Below are positions 33,927 to 43,878 of a DNA stretch of 64,000 nt, piece by piece. This stretch comes from Lachnospiraceae bacterium (GTDB lineage: Bacteria > Bacillota > Clostridia > Lachnospirales > Lachnospiraceae): assembly GCA_028689715.1 (NCBI GenBank), contig JAQVCQ010000002.1, forward strand, positions 1 to 64,000. Direction: 5' to 3'. The notes under the pieces were generated by a model, which did no database searches, was not told the origin of the DNA, and saw nothing but the letters and a program-made list of their open reading frames with translations. Position 1 is the first letter of the stretch. Every line of letters begins with the position of its first letter. The translations under genes were made by a program, and so were the position numbers.

Positions 33927-36619
33927 AACATATGATTGCGGATATATTGATGCGTTATGGTGTTACAAGAGAGGAATATGACAAATGTCTACCCCAGATT
34001 TTGAGAAATAATAAGATTATGCTGGGAATTCTTAATGGTGTACTAGGCCTTTGTTTCCTGATTCTAGTTCTGTGGGACAGGGATGATGATTACCTGAAAC
34101 TGCGTATTGTTGTGGGAATTGTTGCTCTGCTGATATGTTTTTTGATTTGTACGAAGGGTGAAAAACATCCTGCGTTTATGCGATGTGCGCTGTATTTGAC
34201 CCTGGTTATTATATTGGCGGCGGCTGGATATCAGGGAGCTTTTTTGAATATAGACAAATACTGCACCTTTTTTTTGCTGACGCTGGCGGCTTTTCCGGTT
34301 TTTTTGATGGACCGTCCGGGGACCTTTTGTGCTTTCTTAATAACGGCAGCAGGGGGCTATATCTATTGTGCCTGGCAGGTAAAGCCGGAAAATATTGCTT
34401 ATGGTGATACCTGTAATGTTATTTTTGCATTATTGTGGGGCGTTATTGCATTTTATGCCCTGGGAAGTTTTCGTGTCAGAGGAATGATTGACCGTGTCCA
34501 ATTGGGGGAAAGGGACAGGCAGAATGAGGAATTGATTGGAAATACCCCAGTTGGTATCTGTATGATGCAGATGGATAGGGATAATGAGCTGCATCTCTCC
34601 TACTGTAGTCCTGGCTTTTTGGAAATGAGCCGCATGTCTCAGCCGGAGGCTGATAAACTTTATAAGGGAAGTGCTTATGAAGCTTTGCATCCGGATGACA
34701 GGGAATGGGTGCGTGAGATTATTGAACAGCATACCGATGAGGCGGCCTTCTCGATTAATGATTTTCGCCTTTTGACGGGAACCGGGGATTACATATGGAT
34801 TTCGGTTGTTCTTCGACGTAAAGCGTTGGTTTCAGAAGTTAAATCCTATTATGTTGTATGTACAGATGTTACGAAAGAACATGAGCTTCGTGCCCAGTTG
34901 AGTGATTCACAGAAGCGGTTTGATATTGCCCTGGATAACAGTGACCTTCATATATGGGAATATGATTTGCTCAACAATCGATGTATTAATTCAGAAAAAG
35001 CAGGCAAGGTATATGGTGCCACCCGTGTAATGGAAAATTTTCCGGAGTGCCTTCTGGATGAGGGTAAGGCTGATGAACAGTCTATGGCCATTTATCTGGA
35101 TATGAAAAAGCAGTTGCTGGCTGGAAATTCTAATGTTAAAGCCGATGTACGGCTGCGAGATGCGAAAGGAAAGTGGCACTGGCGGCGTATTGAGTACCAG
35201 TTAGAAAAGGATGCCGATGGAAAACCGATTCGAGCTATTGGATGTAGTCAGGAGATTACGGAACAAAAGGAGCTTGAACAGAAGTATAATGCTCAGTTGG
35301 CATATCGGAATAATATTGCGAAAAACTCCTTGTTTTGTATGCGGGTAGATTTGGATGAGAATACTATTTTAGAGTATACATGTACCGAGCCAAAACTCGA
35401 AGCCTGCATCACAGAGGGGATTACGGCAGAAGGGCTGATGACGGCGTTTGCAGCCAATGCCATGGGTGAAATGGAACCGGGAGCGATTTGTCGATGTTTA
35501 AATTCGGAAGCATTGAAAGAAGCCTATGAAAAAGGACAGAATCAGCAGCAGGCCCGGTATAAATGCCGGCTGTTAGAATTGTATATCAATTTGGATGTGT
35601 CGATTCTGAAGAATCCTGTCAGTGGGCACCGGGAGGCCTTTCTTGTTTTCACCGATGTCAATGATCTTTGTGTTACACAAAAAGCCTTTGATGCGGTTGT
35701 CAAAACAAACTATGATTTTGTTGGCGTTGCAGAGGTTGCAACAGGCAAATTCTTCTGCCTGGTGAACTCAAAGAGCGAGAAGATGCCGGTGAGATATTAT
35801 GATAATTATAGTGATGCTACAACGATTTATACTTTTAATAAAATGATTAACCTGCTGTTGGCCTGTAATCCCAATACAATCGAGTTGCTGGGCTTAAATC
35901 TGGAACATTACCTGTATCTAAATGATATAGGGAAAAGTCTTTTGGAGCGAAAGGAAATGTTTCTTTCAAAGCGGGCCATCCAGTCCTTTGGTGGCTATGC
36001 CGATGCCCAGCTTCGCAGACTGCAGAATGCTTTGGCGAGAGATTCCTATCCCCAGACAGAAAAGGAACAGCATATTTATAATTCGGTGAAAAATGCCATG
36101 CATGATTTGACGAAACAGTGTGCCGCTCTTGATGAGGGGGCAATGAAGTTATATATTGATAAAGCTGAAAATCCTGAATTAGAGACTGAAATTTTTATAG
36201 ATTTGCATCTCACACATTACCCACTCAGAGACTATAAAAATATATGGAATCAAATGAACAATATTGTCAAAGACTACGATAAGCTTGGAAAGAGAAATAA
36301 GAAAAAAGACGATAATCATTTGAATAAACATGCGATGCATCTGGTTCGGCTATTTATGATGGCCATAGATATTCTTGAAAAGGGTGAAATTTGCACCTAC
36401 CGAAGGGACGAGCATGAGTTGCTTTTGAGCATTCGTAAGGGTGAGTACCAGAAGGAAGATGGGACATTTTCAAAAGCATTTTATGATATAGTATCTGACT
36501 ATGAACGTCGGTTAGAGGCGGCGGCAAGGCATACAAAACTGCCGGATGAACCGGATATGGCAAAGGTTCAGGATTATGTTATGTCAGTCAATGAAAGGGT
36601 GATTCGAGATGAATTATGA
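33923..36619 (+). CDS. Membrane PAS sensor fused to C-terminal part of a nucleotidyltransferase
   Basis: An 898-residue protein starting MKHMIADILMRYGVTREEYD. Residues about 30-180 form six membrane helices. PAS domains follow (about 195-320 and 330-450), and PAS-like segments up to about 630 (YDFVGVAEVATGKF). Instead of a GGDEF or kinase output the frame then becomes a COG3541-type nucleotidyltransferase tail: YTFNKMINLLLACNPNTIEL, KRAIQSFGGYADAQLRRLQN, LNKHAMHLVRLFMMAIDILE, KLPDEP. The catalytic GS...DxD head of that enzyme is missing, so the tail is probably inactive. A deletion between a sensor kinase and a transferase gene is the simplest origin. It overlaps the intact transferase gene downstream by 11 bases. 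Confidence 0.75.
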   Translation: MKHMIADILMRYGVTREEYDKCLPQILRNNKIMLGILNGVLGLCFLILVLWDRDDDYLKLRIVVGIVALLICFLICTKGEKHPAFMRCALYLTLVIILAAAGYQGAFLNIDKYCTFFLLTLAAFPVFLMDRPGTFCAFLITAAGGYIYCAWQVKPENIAYGDTCNVIFALLWGVIAFYALGSFRVRGMIDRVQLGERDRQNEELIGNTPVGICMMQMDRDNELHLSYCSPGFLEMSRMSQPEADKLYKGSAYEALHPDDREWVREIIEQHTDEAAFSINDFRLLTGTGDYIWISVVLRRKALVSEVKSYYVVCTDVTKEHELRAQLSDSQKRFDIALDNSDLHIWEYDLLNNRCINSEKAGKVYGATRVMENFPECLLDEGKADEQSMAIYLDMKKQLLAGNSNVKADVRLRDAKGKWHWRRIEYQLEKDADGKPIRAIGCSQEITEQKELEQKYNAQLAYRNNIAKNSLFCMRVDLDENTILEYTCTEPKLEACITEGITAEGLMTAFAANAMGEMEPGAICRCLNSEALKEAYEKGQNQQQARYKCRLLELYINLDVSILKNPVSGHREAFLVFTDVNDLCVTQKAFDAVVKTNYDFVGVAEVATGKFFCLVNSKSEKMPVRYYDNYSDATTIYTFNKMINLLLACNPNTIELLGLNLEHYLYLNDIGKSLLERKEMFLSKRAIQSFGGYADAQLRRLQNALARDSYPQTEKEQHIYNSVKNAMHDLTKQCAALDEGAMKLYIDKAENPELETEIFIDLHLTHYPLRDYKNIWNQMNNIVKDYDKLGKRNKKKDDNHLNKHAMHLVRLFMMAIDILEKGEICTYRRDEHELLLSIRKGEYQKEDGTFSKAFYDIVSDYERRLEAAARHTKLPDEPDMAKVQDYVMSVNERVIRDEL

Positions 36620-37367
36620 AGCATTAATTCAGACAAAAATAAAGGAAATTGAAGCAAAGGAAAATGTTAAGATTTTGCATGCGGTAGAATCGGGAAGCAG
36701 GGCCTGGGGATTTGCTTCGCCGGACAGTGACTATGATGTGCGGTTTATTTATGTAAGACCTAAGGAATTTTATCTTGGTCTTCAGTCCAAAACAGATTAT
36801 ATTGACTGGGAATTGAATGAGATTCTGGATATTAACGGCTGGGATATCAGTAAAGTTCTTCAGCATGTGCATAAAGCCAATGCGACGATATATGAATGGG
36901 CCAATTCACCGATTGTTTATTATACAACGCCGGAGTGGGAACAGATGCAGGAATGTATAAACAAGTATTTTTCCTGTAAGTCAGCCATCTATCATTATTA
37001 CGGTACTGCAAATAAGAATTATTTGAAATATTTGCTGGACGATATGGTCAAATATAAGAAATACTTTTATGTCCTTCGCCCTATCCTGGCATGCAAGTGG
37101 ATTGAAAAGAAACAGTGTCCACCGCCGGTGCTCTTTCAGGATTTAGTAGATGAGGTGCTGGACGAGTCAATGCAGTTGATAGTTGCGGAATTGGTGGCAA
37201 AAAAAGTTCAAATGGTTGAATCTGAAAAAGGCGTACGGATTGATAAGCTGAATGCTTACATTGTGGAAAACCTGGAATATTTTAAAGAAAAAGCAGAAGC
37301 TATGGCGGATGACAGGAATGAAGACTGGGCTGAGCTTAATAGGGTTTTTATTAATTTATTGTGTTGA
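36609..37367 (+). CDS. Nucleotidyltransferase, DNA polymerase beta superfamily (YcgL/COG3541-like)
   Basis: A 252-residue protein starting MNYEALIQTKIKEIEAKENV. The catalytic signature is complete: ESGSRAWGFASPDSDYDVRF, i.e. G-S-x-x-x-G-x10-D-x-D, with KYFYVLRPILACKWIE and a C-terminal helical substrate region. These enzymes transfer a nucleotide to an unknown target; relatives occur beside RNA-repair genes and phage-defence genes. It starts inside the end of the preceding fusion gene, which itself carries the tail of a sister transferase, so the two enzymes were originally a coupled pair. Target unknown. Confidence 0.85.
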   Translation: MNYEALIQTKIKEIEAKENVKILHAVESGSRAWGFASPDSDYDVRFIYVRPKEFYLGLQSKTDYIDWELNEILDINGWDISKVLQHVHKANATIYEWANSPIVYYTTPEWEQMQECINKYFSCKSAIYHYYGTANKNYLKYLLDDMVKYKKYFYVLRPILACKWIEKKQCPPPVLFQDLVDEVLDESMQLIVAELVAKKVQMVESEKGVRIDKLNAYIVENLEYFKEKAEAMADDRNEDWAELNRVFINLLC

Positions 37368-37439
37368 AGCGAAATTTGTGGTAATATCTATAGTGTTTTA
37401 AAAAAGTTTGATAACTACATATGACGAAGGAGACAGAAT

Positions 37440-38321
37440 ATGGCAGAAGAAAATTCAGTAGGAAAAACATTCGGTTATGGAATGTGTAATCCTGTCATTA
37501 AAAAAATGGCGAAGAAATCTCATACATTGGAGATGACGAAGCATGAAGCAACTTATAAAGGAATCGCTGGAAAGACAATATACTTTCTTATCCTCTGTGT
37601 TGTAGGTTTTGCGGCATTCTTTGTATTACATAACATTTTCATGCAGAGTGCAGAATCATTCGGCGGTGTGTTGACCATAGGTGATGTTGAGGAATTGGAA
37701 GGCATCATGGCCATTAACACTTGCGTGTATGAAGCACTGGTATTTATCGTAGCAGGTATTATTGTTTTATTTACACCACTGATGGCATGGCTTATCCGTC
37801 CAACAATTCCAGTGGTTGGTACACTTTATGCAATATGCGAAGGTTACTTTATTGGAGCAATTACAGAGGCACTTACAGCAGATTACAAATGGATTTCACT
37901 TGTTGCCTTTATTTTAACGGCAGCTATCGTGAGCGTAATGCTTTTCCTCTATGTAAAACGAATTGTAAAGGTAACGAAGAAGTTTAAAACGGTTCTTTCA
38001 ACCCTTTTCCTGGTCATGATTTTTGGTGGAATTGCAATCTTCCTGTTAAGTTTTGTACCATTCCTCAGACCAATCATTATGGGTATCACAACCTTTATGA
38101 ATAACCCGATTATCAGCATTGGAATGTCTGTTTTATATATCGTTATTGCAGCGTTATTCCTGTTGGTTGACTTCGATGTTATCGAAGAGTGCGTTGAGCA
38201 GAAAATGCCGAAGAAACTTGAGTGGATGGCAGCCTTTGGCCTTGTCTACACCGTTATTTATATTTATTTTAAGATTTTGAATTTAATCCTCCAGCTCACA
38301 AGCAGAGGAAATAGGGAATAA
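37440..38321 (+). CDS. Bax inhibitor-1 / YccA-family membrane protein
   Basis: A 293-residue protein starting MAEENSVGKTFGYGMCNPVI, with GAAGGAG upstream. Seven membrane helices follow a 45-residue cytoplasmic N-terminus. The segments RPTIPVVGTLYAICEGYFIG, MGITTFMNNPIISIGMSVLY and LVDFDVIEECVEQKMPKKLE are typical of the TMBIM/BI-1-like family (YetJ branch), which in bacteria forms a pH-sensitive calcium leak. The acidic residues of the DFDVIEE segment correspond to the pore-controlling di-aspartyl region. It is monocistronic and ends with a strong terminator. Confidence 0.9.
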   Translation: MAEENSVGKTFGYGMCNPVIKKMAKKSHTLEMTKHEATYKGIAGKTIYFLILCVVGFAAFFVLHNIFMQSAESFGGVLTIGDVEELEGIMAINTCVYEALVFIVAGIIVLFTPLMAWLIRPTIPVVGTLYAICEGYFIGAITEALTADYKWISLVAFILTAAIVSVMLFLYVKRIVKVTKKFKTVLSTLFLVMIFGGIAIFLLSFVPFLRPIIMGITTFMNNPIISIGMSVLYIVIAALFLLVDFDVIEECVEQKMPKKLEWMAAFGLVYTVIYIYFKILNLILQLTSRGNRE

Positions 38322-38331
38322 AAACAATAGG

Positions 38332-38372
38332 ACATCTCATTCCGGCGGAAATGCCGGGGTGGGATGTTTTTT
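38332..38372 (+). terminator. Strong intrinsic terminator
   Basis: ACATCTCATTCCGGC and GCCGGGGTGGGATGT pair (with G-T steps) around GGAAAT and end in a T run, ten bases after the BI-1-like gene. Confidence 0.9.
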
Positions 38373-38481
38373 GTTGTATAAAAACAGGAAAATAATAGTC
38401 CTTTTGATATGGAAATGCTATACTATTCTAAACAAGATGGAATAATAAATAGAAGATAAATCAGGGGGAGGGGAACTTGTT

Positions 38482-41400
38482 GTGAAAAGCAGAGAAAAGC
38501 ATATAAAAGAACTTTCAGATGGTCTGGAAACCGCTTTTATTAATCATACATATAACTCGAATCTTGCCTACAGGCCAGAATTTATTTCAAATAATTATAA
38601 GCAGGGTAAAAAGGTTGTTGTTTCTATTGAGCAGGAATTGACAGACTGTGAAGAATTTCAAATAAGTGTTGCATTTATAACCAAAAGTGGAATCACACCA
38701 TTATTGCAAACACTGAAAGAGCTGGAAGAGAAAAAAATCCCGGGTAGAATTCTAACGACAGACTATTTAATGTTTAGTGAACCAGAAGCATTAAAGAAGC
38801 TGCAGGAACTTAAAAATATTGAGCTTAAAATGTTTTGTACAGATAAGGAAACCGGTGGCTTTCATACGAAAGGATATATTTTTAAAAGAGAAGAAATCTA
38901 TCGTATTATCATAGGCAGTTCAAATATGACAATGAATGCCATCACGAAAAATCGAGAATGGAACATGAAAATTGTGTCTACTGAGAATGGAGAACTAGCT
39001 CGGGAAGTATTAGAAGAATTTGAGGAATTTTGGAATGATTCGCATACCTTTGCCTATGAAGATTTTATAGGAAATTATCGGCAGAAATATTTGGAGAATC
39101 AAATAATTAAGAAGCAAAAGCAACAGACGGTTCAGGAAGAGGTTGTTGAGTTAGAACGTTATATACTCAAACCAAATAAGATGCAGGCAGAATTTGTAAA
39201 TAATGTCATGCAAATGCAATCGCAGAATATAGAAAAAGCACTTCTTTTAAGTAGTACGGGAACAGGAAAGACATACGCTGCAGCCTTTGCAATGCGAGAG
39301 CTAGGTTTTGAGAAAGTTTTGTTTTTGGTACATAGGAACCAGATTGCTAAGCAGGCACTGAAATCCTTTCAGAAAGTTTTATCAAAAAAAGTTTCTGTAG
39401 GAATGGTATCAGGTTCATTAGGCAGGCAGGAATTTGATAAAGATTATATTTTTGCAACAGTACAGACCTTTAGTAAAACAGAAATATTAAATCATTTTAA
39501 ACCAGAGCATTTTGATGCAATTATTTATGATGAAGCTCATCATACATCTGCGGGTTCTTATAAAAAGATAATGGAGTATTTTCATCCAAGGCTGAGTTTG
39601 GGGATGACGGCAACGCCAGATAAAAGAGATGATAATATAGAAGGTCGCAATATATATGAGATTTTTGACCATAATATTGCTTATGAAATTCGTTTACAGC
39701 AAGCTATGGAAGAGGATTTCTTGTGCCCATTTCATTACTTTGGAATTACGGACCTTAAAGTGATTGGAGATGAAAATGGTTCGCGGGAAGAACAACTGGA
39801 AAATTTCAGATATTTAGTTTCGGATGATAGAGTAGACTATGTGATGGAACAGGCAAACTATTATGGTTTTAGTGGAGAACGTGTAAAAGGTTTAATATTC
39901 TGTAGTCGTGTAGAAGAAGCTAGGGAACTGTCTGAAAAATTTAATCAAAAGGGCTGGAGAACTGTCTGTCTCACAGGCGCTGACTCAGAAGGTGCTCGGA
40001 GTGAAGCCGTAGAACGTCTTGTTAGTGATAATATAGCAGAAGTGAAGGAGGAAGATAGATTAGATTATATTTTATCAGTAGATATTTTTTCTGAAGGCGT
40101 TGATGTGCCTGAAATCAATCAGGTTATTATGCTTCGTCCAACCCAGTCGCCTATTGTATTTATTCAGCAGTTGGGAAGAGGGCTTAGAAAAAATTGGAAC
40201 AAAGAATATGTTGTAGTACTCGATTTTATTGGAAATTATAAAAATAATTTTATGATTCCAATTGCACTTTCGGGGGACAGAACCTATAACAAGGATAACA
40301 TTAGAAAATATGTTGTTGAGGGGAGTCGAATCATTCCAGGGGCATCAACGTTACATTTTGATGAAATATCTCGAAAAAGAATATTCCAGGCAATTGATAA
40401 TGCAAATTTCAGTGACATTAAATTGATAAAAGAGAACTATCAGAATCTTAAGAATAAGTTGGGTCATATTCCGGCGTTGATGGATTTTGATAAATATGGT
40501 GAAATGGATGTGCTTAGAATATTTGACAACAATAATCTGGGCTCATATTATAAGTTCTTACAGAAGTATGAGAAAGAATATAAAGTAAGATTGTCTTCGG
40601 ATGAAGAAAAGGTAGTTGAATTTATATCTAAAAAACTTGCAAATGGTAAACGAATTCATGAGTTGGAGTTATTGAATCGAATGCTCAACTATCAACATGG
40701 AATAATAGGAATATGGGCAGATGACTTGCGAGAGAAATATGGAATTACTTTGGATAGAAACAAGGTAGAAAATGTTATTAATATTATGACAAATGAATTT
40801 CCTGCTGGGACAGGTAAAAGGACATATGAAAAGTGTGTTTTTTTAGAAAAGGAACAGAATGAACTTAGTAGAGAACGGCGGATAAGAATACGTACTTATG
40901 CTGAGCAATTTCTTGGAAAAGATGTAGAATATCATGTTTCAAAGAACTTTTCAAAGATGCTGGCGAATCCGGAATTTTATCAGATACTTAAGGAATTGGT
41001 TGAATTTGGTATTTCAAGATATCAAACGAATTATAGTGTGCGTTATGGAAATACAGATTTCGTATTGTATCAAAAATATACCTATGAAGATGCGTGCCGA
41101 TTACTAGGTTGGGAACATAATGAAGTGCCATTAAATATTGGCGGGTATAAATTTGATAAGAAGACAAAAACGTTTCCTGTGTTTATAAATTATGATAAAT
41201 CCGAAGATATTTCAGATACAACAAAGTATGAAGATCATTTTACTAGTAATCATCGTTTGATTGCAATTTCTAAAAGTGGTAGAAGCATTCAGTCAGAAGA
41301 TGTCCAGAACTTCCTTTACGCAAAAGAGCGGGGGATAGATGTTCAGCTGTTTGTACGAAAAAATAAGGATGATAGGATTTCAAAGGAGTTCTATTATCTG

Positions 41401-41532
41401 GGAAGCATGGAAGCAACTGGTGTTGCGAAAGAATTTACCATGCCAAATACAGAAAAAACAGCTGTAGAGATAGAATGGTCTCTGGACACCCCTGTCCGCA
41501 GTGACATCTACGACTACATTACAATGGATTAA
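38482..41532 (+). CDS. PLD-DEAH helicase with DUF3427
   Basis: A 1016-residue protein starting at GTG 38482 (MKSREKHIKELSDGLETAFI), with GGGGAGGGG upstream. Residues about 45-205 are a phospholipase-D-like nuclease domain with a single H-x-K motif (FHTKGYIF) and GSSNMT. The SF2 helicase core follows: STGTGKTYAA (Walker A), IIYDEAHH (Walker B), LSLGMTATP, GLIFCSRVEEA, and QQLGRGLRK (motif VI). The last 500 residues are DUF3427 with an LGWE..EVPLNIGGYKFD block. This type is widespread in bacteria, often with a MutT-like partner as here (20 bases downstream), and is suspected to act in DNA repair or defence. It has no frameshift. Confidence 0.9.
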   Translation: MKSREKHIKELSDGLETAFINHTYNSNLAYRPEFISNNYKQGKKVVVSIEQELTDCEEFQISVAFITKSGITPLLQTLKELEEKKIPGRILTTDYLMFSEPEALKKLQELKNIELKMFCTDKETGGFHTKGYIFKREEIYRIIIGSSNMTMNAITKNREWNMKIVSTENGELAREVLEEFEEFWNDSHTFAYEDFIGNYRQKYLENQIIKKQKQQTVQEEVVELERYILKPNKMQAEFVNNVMQMQSQNIEKALLLSSTGTGKTYAAAFAMRELGFEKVLFLVHRNQIAKQALKSFQKVLSKKVSVGMVSGSLGRQEFDKDYIFATVQTFSKTEILNHFKPEHFDAIIYDEAHHTSAGSYKKIMEYFHPRLSLGMTATPDKRDDNIEGRNIYEIFDHNIAYEIRLQQAMEEDFLCPFHYFGITDLKVIGDENGSREEQLENFRYLVSDDRVDYVMEQANYYGFSGERVKGLIFCSRVEEARELSEKFNQKGWRTVCLTGADSEGARSEAVERLVSDNIAEVKEEDRLDYILSVDIFSEGVDVPEINQVIMLRPTQSPIVFIQQLGRGLRKNWNKEYVVVLDFIGNYKNNFMIPIALSGDRTYNKDNIRKYVVEGSRIIPGASTLHFDEISRKRIFQAIDNANFSDIKLIKENYQNLKNKLGHIPALMDFDKYGEMDVLRIFDNNNLGSYYKFLQKYEKEYKVRLSSDEEKVVEFISKKLANGKRIHELELLNRMLNYQHGIIGIWADDLREKYGITLDRNKVENVINIMTNEFPAGTGKRTYEKCVFLEKEQNELSRERRIRIRTYAEQFLGKDVEYHVSKNFSKMLANPEFYQILKELVEFGISRYQTNYSVRYGNTDFVLYQKYTYEDACRLLGWEHNEVPLNIGGYKFDKKTKTFPVFINYDKSEDISDTTKYEDHFTSNHRLIAISKSGRSIQSEDVQNFLYAKERGIDVQLFVRKNKDDRISKEFYYLGSMEATGVAKEFTMPNTEKTAVEIEWSLDTPVRSDIYDYITMD

Positions 41533-41551
41533 CCTCAAAGGAGACAAGTTT

Positions 41552-41938
41552 GTGAAAACAATAAGAGTAGTGGCAGCAATTATCAGAGAAAACAATAAAA
41601 TCTTCGCGACCCAGCGGGGGTATGGTGACTTCAAAGACGGATGGGAGTTCCCGGGCGGCAAGATTGAGCCGGGGGAGACGCCTCAGGAGGCTCTTATCCG
41701 TGAAATCAAAGAAGAACTGGATACGGACATTGAAGTGGGCGGTTTGATTGATACCATTGAATATGATTATCCTCAGTTTCATTTGTCTATGGACTGTTTT
41801 TGGTGTAGTGTGACTTCGGGAGACCTGGTGCTCAAGGAGCATGAAGCGGCAAGGTGGCTTTCAAAAACGGAGCTTTTTGATGTGGACTGGCTGCCGGCAG
41901 ATATTGGATTGATTTCAAAGATAGAATCTTTTATGTAA
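41552..41938 (+). CDS. Nudix hydrolase, MutT-like
   Basis: A 128-residue protein starting at GTG 41552 (MKTIRVVAAIIRENNKIFAT), preceded by AAAGGAG. The Nudix box is complete: GGKIEPGETPQEALIREIKE then ELDTDI, i.e. G-x5-E-x7-R-E-x2-E-E-L. KDGWEFPGGK before it and the ...EHEAARWL...DWLPAD ending are like (deoxy)nucleoside triphosphate pyrophosphohydrolases that remove 8-oxo-dGTP or related nucleotides. It is coupled to the helicase gene, so both may act on damaged or foreign DNA. A longer start inside the helicase end has no ribosome site. Confidence 0.9.
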   Translation: MKTIRVVAAIIRENNKIFATQRGYGDFKDGWEFPGGKIEPGETPQEALIREIKEELDTDIEVGGLIDTIEYDYPQFHLSMDCFWCSVTSGDLVLKEHEAARWLSKTELFDVDWLPADIGLISKIESFM

Positions 41939-42049
41939 AATTTTTCGAATATTTTCATCGGAAAAACCTGAAGGTAAAATTTATTTAACAATTCTTTTGT
42001 GGAAAATCCGATGGAAAATGGTAGAATTACTACAAGGAGATTAGGAAAT

Positions 42050-42907
42050 ATGATTACATTTGAGATAAAGGGAAAATACGCCTCACTTAGGAAATCTGAG
42101 CAGAAAGTAGCGGATTACATATTGGGCCACTTACAGGAAGTCGGTGGAATGTCCATGACGGAGATTGCTGAGAAGGCCAAGGTGAGTCAGCCGACCATCG
42201 CCAGATTTGCTAAGGCTATTGGTTTTGAAAGCTATAAGAAATTAAAAGTAGCCCTCATACAGGAAAATGCGAAAGAGGCCGAAGAGACAACAAAGCGTGC
42301 ACCTCTCCACGGGTTCAAACTGGGGAGTGAGGATCGGCCGGAGGATATTCCGGCTAGAGTTGTTACAACAACGATTAATGCCCTGGAAGAAGCCTTAAAG
42401 GGCATTTCGGGAAAGAAGCTGAGAGAGGTTGTGGAGCTTATTACAAAAGCAGACAACGTCGTTGTTTATGGTGTTGAGAATTCCAGCACAACGATTGCGG
42501 ACTTGGTGACAAAACTGATGTATCTTGGCATCAACTGCAGGTCCTATGAGGATTATTATCTGCAGAGTATCAGTGCCAGCAACCTGACCGGGAGGGATGT
42601 GGCCATTGGCATTTCCTATTCGGGTTGTTCGACAAATACAGTAGATGTGATGAAACTGGCGAAGAAGTCCGGGGCAAAGACCATTGCACTGACGAATTTT
42701 GAAAATTCACCGATTAGCCGGTATTCAGATATTTGTATTTGCACTTCGAATGAACAGTTCCTTTATGGTGATGCCATCTTTTCAAGGACAGTGCAGCTTG
42801 CCATTGTGGATATGATTTATATGGGAATTTTGACTAGCGATTACAGGAAGTATACGAAGAAGATGGACAGGAGCAGCAAGATTATCAGTAATCGTGCCTA
42901 TGATTAA
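42050..42907 (+). CDS. MurR/RpiR-family transcriptional regulator
   Basis: A 285-residue protein starting MITFEIKGKYASLRKSEQKV; I chose the ATG at 42050 since AAGGAG lies upstream and the family begins here. The N-terminal helix-turn-helix (MTEIAEKAKVSQPTIARFAK) is followed by a SIS phosphosugar-type domain (about 125-260: VVYGVENSSTTIADLVTKLM, IGISYSGCSTNTVDVMKLAK). It stands 190 bases before a phosphonate transport and degradation operon on the same strand and probably controls it by sensing a phosphorylated intermediate; this is inferred from position. A terminator follows it. Confidence 0.88.
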   Translation: MITFEIKGKYASLRKSEQKVADYILGHLQEVGGMSMTEIAEKAKVSQPTIARFAKAIGFESYKKLKVALIQENAKEAEETTKRAPLHGFKLGSEDRPEDIPARVVTTTINALEEALKGISGKKLREVVELITKADNVVVYGVENSSTTIADLVTKLMYLGINCRSYEDYYLQSISASNLTGRDVAIGISYSGCSTNTVDVMKLAKKSGAKTIALTNFENSPISRYSDICICTSNEQFLYGDAIFSRTVQLAIVDMIYMGILTSDYRKYTKKMDRSSKIISNRAYD

Positions 42908-42921
42908 AAACAGCAAAATAC

Positions 42922-42970
42922 AAACAGTTCCAATCATGTAGAATTTCTACACGATTTGGGGCTGTTTTTT
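42922..42970 (+). terminator. Intrinsic terminator
   Basis: AAACAGTTCCAAT...GTAGAA folds back on TTCTAC...ATTTGGGGCTGTTT with a T run. It separates the regulator gene from the phosphonate operon. Confidence 0.8.
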
Positions 42971-43097
42971 TTATTTCCTTTACATTGAGTTTGCATATTT
43001 TTAAATTTGCGTTGATTGTTTTTTGCTGATTCCAAGGATATTATGGGGAGCGTATCAAGTACGACACATTGGTCACACAGAGAAGGAGAAAAAATTT

Positions 43098-43874
43098 ATG
43101 TTGCAGTTAGAACATTTGAAAAAATCATATGACAGGGTAACGATTCTGGACGATATAAATCTGACCATCGAAAACGGTGAGATTGTTTCTATCTTAGGTC
43201 CATCAGGCAGTGGAAAGACAACATTATTAAATTTGATTTTGGGAATTACCGAAGCGGATTCCGGAAAAATCATATTTGATGGAAAAGATTTGACAAGAGT
43301 TCCTATGGAAGAACGGGGATTTAATATTGTATTTCAGGATTATGCCTTATTTCCAAACCTGACAGCTTATAAAAATATTACTTATGGTTTGCGCAATAAG
43401 CCGGGCATTTCCACGAAAGAAGATGTGGATGAACTGATTGAGTTGTTGGGGTTGTCAGAGCATTTGGATAAAAAGATGGAACAGCTTTCCGGTGGACAGA
43501 AGCAGAGGGTGGCACTGGCAAGAACACTGGTAATGAAACCGAAGATTCTTTTATTAGATGAGCCATTGAGTGCCTTGGACGGTGTGATTAAAGAGTCCAT
43601 TAAAGAAAGAATCAAGCTGATTGCCAGAGAATACAAGCTGACAACCATTATCGTAACTCATGACCCGGAAGAGGCACTGACCTTATCCGACAGGGTGCTG
43701 ATTGTCAATGAAGGAGCCATCTCCCAGTATGGAAGACCGGAAGAAATTATTAAAGCACCGGAAAATAAATTCGTTAAAGATTTTATTTTGAATCAGCTGG
43801 AGATTAAAAAGAATAATATCTATTCTCTTTTTAGTAAAGAAGTCGCTCCGGAAACAATTTATCAGGCAGGTTGA
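43098..43874 (+). CDS. ABC transporter ATPase, 2-aminoethylphosphonate type
   Basis: A 258-residue protein starting MLQLEHLKKSYDRVTILDDI, behind GAAGGAG. Walker A GPSGSGKTT (34-42), Q loop VFQDYALFPNL, signature LSGGQKQRVALARTL, Walker B KILLLDEPLSALD and the switch H in IIVTHDPEEAL are all present. The family is that of PotA/FbpC-like importers. Transport substrate follows from context: it is four bases from the permease gene and in one operon with phnW and phnX. It energises uptake of 2-aminoethylphosphonate. Confidence 0.93.
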   Translation: MLQLEHLKKSYDRVTILDDINLTIENGEIVSILGPSGSGKTTLLNLILGITEADSGKIIFDGKDLTRVPMEERGFNIVFQDYALFPNLTAYKNITYGLRNKPGISTKEDVDELIELLGLSEHLDKKMEQLSGGQKQRVALARTLVMKPKILLLDEPLSALDGVIKESIKERIKLIAREYKLTTIIVTHDPEEALTLSDRVLIVNEGAISQYGRPEEIIKAPENKFVKDFILNQLEIKKNNIYSLFSKEVAPETIYQAG

Positions 43875-43878
43875 AGAG

